A stretch of 64,000 nt of DNA from Hyphomicrobiales bacterium. Its GTDB lineage: Bacteria; Pseudomonadota; Alphaproteobacteria; Rhizobiales; Beijerinckiaceae. The stretch spans positions 62,001-126,000 of the forward strand of contig JAQGKD010000090.1 in the NCBI GenBank assembly GCA_028290285.1, in the 5' to 3' direction. The position numbers and the translations under genes were made by a program. The notes under the pieces were generated by a model. The model searched no databases. It saw only the letters and a program-made list of their open reading frames with translations, and was not told the DNA's origin. Shown here in pieces: positions 58,455 through 64,000 of this stretch. Position 1 is the first letter of the stretch. Each line of letters begins with the position of its first letter.

Positions 58455-59750
58455 ATGGTGATGCGGCTGGATATGACGCATGCCGGCTTCAAGGCGGGTT
58501 TCGAGGCCCTTCTCGCGATGAAGCGCGAAGTGTCCGAGGAGGTCGACCACACGGTGCGCGACATCATCGCGGATGTCGTGGCGCGCGGCGATGCTGCGCT
58601 CGTCGATTACTCGCGGCGGTTCGACCGCGTCGATCTGGAGGCCATGGGCCTGCGCGTCACCGACGTCGAACTCGACGCCGCGACGGCTGCCTGCGACCCG
58701 CGCGCGCTGGATGCGCTGCGTCTCGCCCATGAACGCATCGTCGCCTATCACGAACGCCAGCGGCCGCAGGACCAGCGCTTCACCGATGCGCTGGGCGTCG
58801 AACTCGGCTGGCGCTGGACGGCGATCCAGTCGGTCGGCCTGTACGTGCCCGGCGGCACCGCAAGCTATCCCTCGTCCGTGCTGATGAATGCCGCGCCCGC
58901 CAAGGTCGCCGGCGTCGGACGCGTCGTGATGGTGGTGCCGGCGCCCGACGGCATTCTTAATCCGCTGGTTCTCGCAGCTGCGAAACTCGCGGGTGTCGAC
59001 GAGATCTACAGGGTCGGCGGCGCGCAAGCCGTCGCGGCACTGGCCTACGGCACGAAGACAATCGCGCCCGTCGCCAAGATCGTTGGCCCCGGCAACGCCT
59101 ATGTGGCGGCGGCCAAGCGGCGCGTCTTCGGCACGGTCGGCATCGACATGATCGCCGGTCCCTCCGAGGTGGTCGTGCTGGCCGACGGAACAGCCAATCC
59201 CGATTGGGTCGCTGCCGATCTTCTCGCGCAGGCCGAACAGGACACGGCGGCGCAATCGATCCTCGTCACCGACGATGCAGCGCTGGCCGATGCGGTCGCG
59301 CGCAGCGTGGAAAGCCAGCTCGCCTCGCTCCCGCGCCGCGACATCGCCACCGCCAGCTGGCGCGATTTCGGCGCGATCCTGCTGGTGCCTTCGCTCGCCG
59401 AGGCGATCCCGCTGGTCGACCGCCTGGCGCCCGAACATCTGGAAATCATCGCCTCGGACGCCGACGCGCTGTCGGAGCGCATCACAAATGCGGGCGCGAT
59501 CTTCATCGGCGGCTATACGCCCGAAGCCATCGGCGATTATGTCGGCGGCTCCAACCACGTCCTGCCGACGGCGCGCTCGGCGCGCTTCTCGTCGGGCCTG
59601 GGCGTCTATGATTTCGTCAAGCGCACGTCGCTGCTGAAATGCAATGCGGAAAGCCTGCGCGCGCTGGGTCCCGCGGCCATCGCGCTCGGTGAAGCGGAGG
59701 GCTTGCAGGCCCATGCGCGCTCCGTCGCAATCCGCCTCAATATCGGTTGA
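58455..59750 (+). CDS. hisD: Histidinol dehydrogenase
   Basis: A 431 aa zinc enzyme that oxidises L-histidinol to L-histidine in two NAD-dependent steps, the last step of histidine biosynthesis. Start at ATG 58455 (MVMRLDMTHAGFKAGF; an alternative ATG lies at 58461). Conserved segments: IQSVGLYVPGGTASYPSSVL, GPGNAYVAAAKR, DMIAGPSEVVVLAD, DRLAPEHLEIIA (catalytic Glu-His) and GGSNHVLPTARSARF (zinc-site His). In Hyphomicrobiales this murA-DUF2948-hisD order is typical. Confidence 0.97.
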   Translation: MVMRLDMTHAGFKAGFEALLAMKREVSEEVDHTVRDIIADVVARGDAALVDYSRRFDRVDLEAMGLRVTDVELDAATAACDPRALDALRLAHERIVAYHERQRPQDQRFTDALGVELGWRWTAIQSVGLYVPGGTASYPSSVLMNAAPAKVAGVGRVVMVVPAPDGILNPLVLAAAKLAGVDEIYRVGGAQAVAALAYGTKTIAPVAKIVGPGNAYVAAAKRRVFGTVGIDMIAGPSEVVVLADGTANPDWVAADLLAQAEQDTAAQSILVTDDAALADAVARSVESQLASLPRRDIATASWRDFGAILLVPSLAEAIPLVDRLAPEHLEIIASDADALSERITNAGAIFIGGYTPEAIGDYVGGSNHVLPTARSARFSSGLGVYDFVKRTSLLKCNAESLRALGPAAIALGEAEGLQAHARSVAIRLNIG

Positions 59751-59753
59751 ACG

Positions 59754-60242
59754 ATGGATGAACCCTCCGCTTCGCCCCGCAAGCGACTGGTGTCGGTGAC
59801 GCTCGACGACAAGTCGATCGGCCGCGGCAATCCGGACCAGGAGCACGAGCGCGCCATCGCGATCTACGATCTCGTCGAAGAAAATTGCTTCGGCGTGCCC
59901 GATCACGAAGGCGGCCCCTACGCCCTGCACATCGCCTTGCACGAGGCGAAGCTCGCTTTCGAGATCCGCGAGGTCGAGGGCGACGCCGTTATGACGCATA
60001 TCCTCTCGCTGACCCCGTTCCGGCGCATTCTCAAAGACTATTTCATGGTCTGCGAAAGCTATTACGCGGCGATCCGCACAGCGACGCCGAACCAGATCGA
60101 GGCCATCGACATGGGCCGGCGCGGCCTTCACAATGACGGCGCGCGGCTCCTGGCCGAGAGGCTGAAAGGCAAGATCGATTGCGACTTCGATACGGCGCGG
60201 CGCATCTTCACGCTTGTCACGGCCTTGCACTGGAAGGGCTGA
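59754..60242 (+). CDS. UPF0262 family protein
   Basis: A 162 aa protein. UPF0262 features: [55 protein letters not shown] and [20 protein letters not shown]. The family is alphaproteobacterial and lies directly after hisD. Function unknown. It starts 4 bases after the hisD stop. Confidence 0.93.
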   Translation: MDEPSASPRKRLVSVTLDDKSIGRGNPDQEHERAIAIYDLVEENCFGVPDHEGGPYALHIALHEAKLAFEIREVEGDAVMTHILSLTPFRRILKDYFMVCESYYAAIRTATPNQIEAIDMGRRGLHNDGARLLAERLKGKIDCDFDTARRIFTLVTALHWKG

Positions 60243-60294
60243 CGCCAATGCGGACTGGGGGCGGGAACGGGACGCGACATGGAGCGTGCAGCCC

Positions 60295-60771
60295 ATGATC
60301 GGCGACGCCCCGGGGTCGATGGAAGAACCGAGGAAGCGGCCGCAATCGATCCTCTTCGCCTGTTCGATGAATACCGTGCGCTCCCCCATGGCCGAGGCCA
60401 TGGCGCGCCATCTGTTCGGCCGCGAGATCTACATCCAGTCGGCAGGCGTGCGTTCGGGCGAGCCAGATGGATTCGCCATCGCGGCCATGGACGAGATCGG
60501 CATCGATATGAGCCGCCATCGTCCGCACACGTTCGAGGACCTCGAGGATTCAGGCTTCGACATGATCGTGACTCTTTCGCCCGAGGCGCACCATCGCGCG
60601 CTCGAGTTCACGCGCACCATGGCTGTCGACGTAATCTACTGGCCCACCATTGACCCGACTGCAGTGCAGGGCACTCGTGAGACCATGCTGGAGGCCTATC
60701 GCGGGGTTCGTGACGGGCTGCAGGGCCGGATCAAGGATCTCCTCGATTGGCGCCCGATGGGAACGCTCTGA
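60295..60771 (+). CDS. Low-molecular-weight protein tyrosine phosphatase-like
   Basis: A 158 aa protein. CX5R-type loop CSMNTVRSPMAEA near residue 24, here with the MN.VRSP variant that occurs in the hisD-linked subgroup of this family; the second Asp lies in YWPTIDPTAVQG. In this subgroup the substrate is unknown. Start chosen at ATG 60295. It completes the hisD-UPF0262-phosphatase operon. Confidence 0.87.
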   Translation: MIGDAPGSMEEPRKRPQSILFACSMNTVRSPMAEAMARHLFGREIYIQSAGVRSGEPDGFAIAAMDEIGIDMSRHRPHTFEDLEDSGFDMIVTLSPEAHHRALEFTRTMAVDVIYWPTIDPTAVQGTRETMLEAYRGVRDGLQGRIKDLLDWRPMGTL

Positions 60772-60774
60772 GCG

Positions 60775-60993
60775 GTGCTGGCGAGCGGCGGCAAGACCGC
60801 CTCCCTTGCTGGCCAGCCGCCCAGGGCGCGTATCGTCCTGTCGGTGTTCGAAAGCATGGACAAGGCGCGGGCCGCCTATGCGTCGCCAGCCTATATGGAG
60901 GCGCGCAAGGTCGGCGACATGTACGGCACACTCCGCATCTTCGCAGTCGAAAGCCTTTCGCAGTTGAGCGAAGACGTTACGCGTGCAGGAAAT
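60775..60993 (+). pseudogene. DUF1330 family remnant
   Basis: Reads LASGGKTASLAGQPPRARIV, LSVFESMDKARAAYASPAY and RIFAVESLSQ, the C-terminal half of a DUF1330 (dimeric alpha+beta barrel) protein, starting at GTG 60775 just behind the phosphatase stop. The N-terminal half is missing. The frame continues into the antisense of the DUF2177 gene, where similarity ends. A truncated, probably non-functional copy. Confidence 0.65.
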
Positions 60994-61384
60994 AGGACCC
61001 GACGAAATAGCCGACCAGCGCCGAACTCGCTGTTAGCACGGAGCCCCATGCCATATCGACAAGGCTCATGGTCACCGGCCAGTTGCGCAGGGTGGCGAGA
61101 TTGGTCAGGTCGTAGGTTCCATAGGCGATCAGGCCGAGCAGCGCGCCCAGCACCAGCGTCGTGCGCCAGCTGCCCTCCCGCAGTCCCGGCGTTACCGCGA
61201 AGACCACGATGCCGAAGGCAAAAAGCAGGTAGAAGCCGAGCCCGATAGCCAGCGAGGGCCGGTCGAGCATCAGCGTACCCAATTGGTCGCGATAGAAATT
61301 CTTGGCGATAAACCCGAGCCATACGAGGTCGATGGCCAGAAATGCGATGAGGGTCGCCCCATAGGTCCAGACGTAACGCATCAT
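60977..61384 (-). CDS. DUF2177 family membrane protein
   Basis: A 135 aa protein with four membrane segments: TYGATLIAFLAIDLVWLGFI, AIGLGFYLLFAFGIVVFAV, TTLVLGALLGLIAYGTYDL and MAWGSVLTASSALVGYFVGS. GTYDLTNLATL is the family signature. Function unknown. Convergent with the DUF1330 remnant. Confidence 0.88.
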   Translation of the reverse strand: MMRYVWTYGATLIAFLAIDLVWLGFIAKNFYRDQLGTLMLDRPSLAIGLGFYLLFAFGIVVFAVTPGLREGSWRTTLVLGALLGLIAYGTYDLTNLATLRNWPVTMSLVDMAWGSVLTASSALVGYFVGSYFLHA

Positions 61385-61470
61385 CGCCGCAAGCCCCGGA
61401 TCGAGAAGAGGCCCCGATAATGGGGCTTCATCTCTCTACGGGGCTTGCCCGTGTCTGGATTGCTTCGCCC

Positions 61471-62511
61471 TCAGGCGTTGCCGCGGTCCTCGCGATAGAG
61501 GCCGAGCTTCTCCTGCACGGGGCGGTCCGAGAAGCTGAAGAGAACCGCGTCGCTGTCAGCCTCGTGCACGACGGGATGCCAGCTCGGCACGACGAAAATA
61601 TCCTGCGGCTTCCAGTCGAACACCTTGTCGCCGACTTTCGTGCGGCCCGTGCCCTCGACCACCGAAAAGACGGTGGCGTCGGTCGCACGATAGCGGCTCG
61701 TGGCAAAGCCCTTCGGCAGCAGCTGGATGAACGCGCCGATGGTCGGCATCGCATGGTCGCCGGTTTCCGGATTGGTGTAGCGCATCTTCAGCCCGTGGCA
61801 GGGATCGAACTCCTGCGCGCGCCGCATGATCTCCAGCGCTTCGCGCGTGCGCGAATAGGGATAGTTGAAGACGGGCGACGTCATGCTGCGGCCCTTGATG
61901 TCGACCGGCAGCAGGTTGGCGCCGAAGCGGGCCAGCGAGTCGCCCTCCGGCTTCGTGACCGGCTGCTCGTCCGAGTTCCAGGCTTCCGCGAAGGAGGCGT
62001 CGAGCAGCGAGACGATCGGCACGTCGAGCCCGTCCAGCCAGAAGATCGGCTCATCCGACTCGTTGCCGTGGTCGTGCCAGCTGTTCGAGGGCGTGATGAT
62101 GAAATCGCCCACGTTCATGCGCGTACGTTCGCCGCCAACCGTCGTATGCGCATTCGCGCCCTGCAGGATGAAACGAAGGGCGGCCTGGCTGTGGCGATGC
62201 GCGGGCGCGACTTCACCCGGCAGCACGAGTTGCACGCCGGCATAGAGCGAGGTGGTGATGCTCGATTTGCCGCGCAGGCCGGGATTTTCGAGAATAAGCA
62301 CGCGACGCTCGGCTTCCTTCGCCGTGATCAGCTGTCCCGCCTCGAGCATCGCCTCGCGGATCTCGTCGAAATTCCAATGTGCCGGCTGCGCCGCGCTGCG
62401 CGGCTCCGGCGTGATGAGATTGCCCAGAACGGCCCAGAGGGGCGTCAGGTTCTTCTTGTCGATCTTGTCGTAAAAGGCGCGGCGTTCTGGAGTCTCGATC
62501 GCTTCACTCAT
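61471..62511 (-). CDS. Gentisate 1,2-dioxygenase
   Basis: A 346 aa ring-cleaving Fe(II) enzyme that converts gentisate to maleylpyruvate. Start chosen at MSEAIETPERRAFYDKIDKK (62511), after AGGAAACGGTC. Bicupin: first cupin with PAHRHSQAALRFILQG (iron His residues), then GDFIITPSNSWHDHGNESD; second cupin with TKVGDKVFDWKPQDIFVVPS. Length is as usual (~345 aa). It is divergent from the maleylpyruvate isomerase gene. Confidence 0.95.
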   Translation of the reverse strand: MSEAIETPERRAFYDKIDKKNLTPLWAVLGNLITPEPRSAAQPAHWNFDEIREAMLEAGQLITAKEAERRVLILENPGLRGKSSITTSLYAGVQLVLPGEVAPAHRHSQAALRFILQGANAHTTVGGERTRMNVGDFIITPSNSWHDHGNESDEPIFWLDGLDVPIVSLLDASFAEAWNSDEQPVTKPEGDSLARFGANLLPVDIKGRSMTSPVFNYPYSRTREALEIMRRAQEFDPCHGLKMRYTNPETGDHAMPTIGAFIQLLPKGFATSRYRATDATVFSVVEGTGRTKVGDKVFDWKPQDIFVVPSWHPVVHEADSDAVLFSFSDRPVQEKLGLYREDRGNA

Positions 62512-62561
62512 GACCGTTTCCTCTCCCGGTGAACGCCGGGATTCTCCCGGCGCGCGCGGCG

Positions 62562-62592
62562 TTGACACCGCAATTCCTCCGTATACTGTCAA
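62562..62592 (+). promoter_or_regulatory. Possible divergent promoter/operator of the gentisate genes
   Basis: In the 173-base gap between the divergent genes (62512-62684), TTGACA (62562-62567) is followed 14 bases later by TATACT (62582-62587), and a TTGACA on the minus strand (TGTCAA at 62587-62592) overlaps it. The spacing is short for a sigma-70 promoter. The overlapping motifs could be the target of the MarR regulator encoded downstream. Confidence 0.35.
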
Positions 62593-62684
62593 TTGGTGAA
62601 GCGCATGACAAGCACGACCTTTTGCAGCCGGCGGCGTCGGGGCAGACTTCAGGGATCGTTGCAGCGCAACAAGGAGGAGACCTC

Positions 62685-63317
62685 ATGCGGCTGCATGGCT
62701 TTTTCAGGAGCGCTGCGTCCTATCGCGTGCGCATCGGCCTCGCCCTCAAGGGCCTGCCTTTCGAGCAGACATCCTACGTGCTCCGCAAAGGCGAACAGCG
62801 GGGCGCTGCCTATCTCGAGAAGAACCCGCAGGGCCTCGTGCCGGCGCTGGAACTCGACGACGGTACTGTGCTGACACAATCTCTCGCCATTCTCGAATGG
62901 CTTGAGGAAACGCATCCCGCACCCGCGATCTTGCCCAAGGACCCATTGGCGCGTGCGCGCGTTCGCGCGTTCGCCCTCGCCATTTCCTGCGACATCCACC
63001 CCGTGCAAAATCTCGGCGTTCTGAACGAAGTCCGCGCGCTGGGCCATGACGACCCGCAGGTCAACGGCTGGGCGAAGCGCGTCAACGGCGATGGCCTCGC
63101 TGCCTGCGAGAAGCTGATTGCCAGGGGCAAGGGCCCCTTCTGTTTCGGTGACAAGCCGACGATGGCCGACATCTGCCTCGTGCCGCAACTCGGCAACGCG
63201 CGCCGCTTCGGTTGCGATCTGAGCGCCATGCCGCGCCTGCTCGAGGCGGAGGCCGCGTGTATGGCGTTGCCGGCCTTCAGCGAGAGCGTGCCAGAGCGTC
63301 AGCCCGATGCCGAGTGA
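62685..63317 (+). CDS. Maleylpyruvate/maleylacetoacetate isomerase (zeta-class GST)
   Basis: A 210 aa glutathione-dependent isomerase; ATG 62685 follows AAGGAGGAGACCTC. Zeta-class signature: FFRSAASYRVRIGLALKG (SSCS-like active-site loop), NPQGLVPALELDDG, LTQSLAILEWLEETHP, and GDKPTMADICLVPQLGNARR at the C-terminus. Beside gentisate dioxygenase it most likely isomerises maleylpyruvate to fumarylpyruvate; the same family also acts on maleylacetoacetate. Confidence 0.92.
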   Translation: MRLHGFFRSAASYRVRIGLALKGLPFEQTSYVLRKGEQRGAAYLEKNPQGLVPALELDDGTVLTQSLAILEWLEETHPAPAILPKDPLARARVRAFALAISCDIHPVQNLGVLNEVRALGHDDPQVNGWAKRVNGDGLAACEKLIARGKGPFCFGDKPTMADICLVPQLGNARRFGCDLSAMPRLLEAEAACMALPAFSESVPERQPDAE

Positions 63318-63831
63318 CACCAGAATGTTGGACGCGACGTCGAAAGGGATTGCCAATGAGGCACCTTTCGGCGGCATGGACGACGTCTATTCGAAGCCGG
63401 GTCACCTGATCCGCCGCTTGCAGCAGATCGCAGTCTCGGTGTTTACGCGGGAATGCGCCGACCACGACATGACGCCGGTGCAATATGCGGCGCTTGTCGC
63501 AGTGCGTGACAACCCGGAGCTCGACGCCACGCGCATCGCAGCTCTGATCGCCTTCGATCGCTCGACGCTCGGCAATGTGCTGGAGCGGCTGGAGGCCAAG
63601 GGCCTGATCGAGCGGCGCGCCAAGACGGACGACCGCCGCGTCAAGATCCTGCGCCTGTCGCGGCGCGGCTCGCAATTGCTGGAAGTGGCCGAGCCAGCCG
63701 TCCTGCGCGCGCAATCGCGCATGCTCGACCCGCTGGATGAAGCCGAACGAAACCAGTTTCTCCTGCTCGTGCGCCGCATCATCGCACGACAGGACGGTCC
63801 GCCGAGGGGAGAAAACCATGGCCCAAGTTGA
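63307..63831 (+). CDS. MarR family transcriptional regulator
   Basis: A 174 aa winged-HTH protein. Dimer helices at both ends; DNA-binding part with [40 protein letters not shown] and the wing [15 protein letters not shown]. It overlaps the isomerase gene by 11 bases and the next gene by 14, so it is co-transcribed. It probably represses the cluster until an aromatic acid binds. Confidence 0.88.
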   Translation: MPSDTRMLDATSKGIANEAPFGGMDDVYSKPGHLIRRLQQIAVSVFTRECADHDMTPVQYAALVAVRDNPELDATRIAALIAFDRSTLGNVLERLEAKGLIERRAKTDDRRVKILRLSRRGSQLLEVAEPAVLRAQSRMLDPLDEAERNQFLLLVRRIIARQDGPPRGENHGPS

Positions 63832-64000
63832 TTCGAAAAATCTGCCCTTCGTTATCGCCGGCGGGGGCATCGGCGGACTCGGAACTGCCTTGGCCCTCGC
63901 GTTGAAGGGGTTCCCTGTTCACGTGCTCGAACAGGCCACCGAGTTCAAGGAAATCGGCGCGGGCATCCAGCTCGGCCCGAATGTCTTCACGCCCTTCAAG
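63818..64000 (+). CDS. FAD-dependent monooxygenase, partial (3-hydroxybenzoate 6-hydroxylase-like)
   Basis: Only the first 61 residues are in the window. Rossmann FAD-binding start: [20 protein letters not shown] (GxGxxG), then [20 protein letters not shown]. The start is ATG 63818, overlapping the MarR gene. In this cluster the expected reaction is 3-hydroxybenzoate to gentisate; salicylate-type hydroxylases share the same start, so the substrate is inferred from neighbours. The gene runs off the right edge. Confidence 0.8.
   Translation, partial: MAQVDSKNLPFVIAGGGIGGLGTALALALKGFPVHVLEQATEFKEIGAGIQLGPNVFTPFK

Noticed and set aside
58296..60401. A 701-codon minus-strand frame opposite hisD and UPF0262
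   Set aside because: Its composition is that of an antisense shadow, and the plus strand encodes three recognisable proteins.

Overview
The window is high-GC DNA from an alphaproteobacterium. The host block at the right end (murA, DUF2948, hisD, UPF0262, low-molecular-weight phosphatase) is an order typical of Hyphomicrobiales (Rhizobiales). I cannot name the genus. Roughly the first 48.9 kb is prophage-derived, 48.9-55.3 kb is a decayed accessory zone, and from tRNA-Thr(GGT) at 55.4 kb onward the DNA is chromosomal backbone.

Element 1 (window start to about 18.55 kb) is a rearranged or partial phage-like element. It holds a winged-helix protein with an inverted-repeat array behind it, small DNA-binding proteins, a minor tail protein Z-like gene, a small terminase subunit after a possible packaging region, a tail assembly chaperone with a -1 frameshift signal, a tape measure protein, a scaffold-like protein and an S49 head protease. 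I see no large terminase, portal, capsid, tube or sheath gene for it. A minus-strand cargo block (11.06-13.79 kb) encodes a four-helix membrane protein, a RexA-like soluble partner coupled to it by an ATGA overlap, and a membrane-anchored WYL-domain protein. I read this as a candidate phage-exclusion cassette. An antirepressor-like gene, a ParB-like gene, a small HTH protein and a tyrosine integrase follow.

Element 2 (18.56-48.9 kb) is a long, largely intact late region of a temperate myophage. It has a lambda-type head module (GpA terminase, gpW, portal, S49 protease, scaffold-like, decoration, capsid) joined to a Mu-type contractile tail (DUF2635, sheath, tube, chaperone with frameshift, tape measure, gpN, gpP, gp45, gp46, gp47, gp48), then fibres and a lysis region. 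Its large terminase lacks the N-terminal segment exactly where the integrase of element 1 ends. The simplest reading is that element 1 is inserted in the terL gene of element 2.

The zone at 48.9-55.3 kb carries an orphan Flp pilin, small zinc-ribbon proteins, a PAS-HWE histidine kinase with two single-domain response regulators, a Crp/Fnr-type regulator and two remnants of an ATP-dependent DNA ligase. After tRNA-Thr come cell-wall and histidine biosynthesis genes. At the right edge is a gentisate pathway cluster (gentisate 1,2-dioxygenase, maleylpyruvate isomerase-type GST, MarR regulator, start of an FAD monooxygenase) that fits 3-hydroxybenzoate catabolism. All function calls are from reading the sequence; no database search was run.
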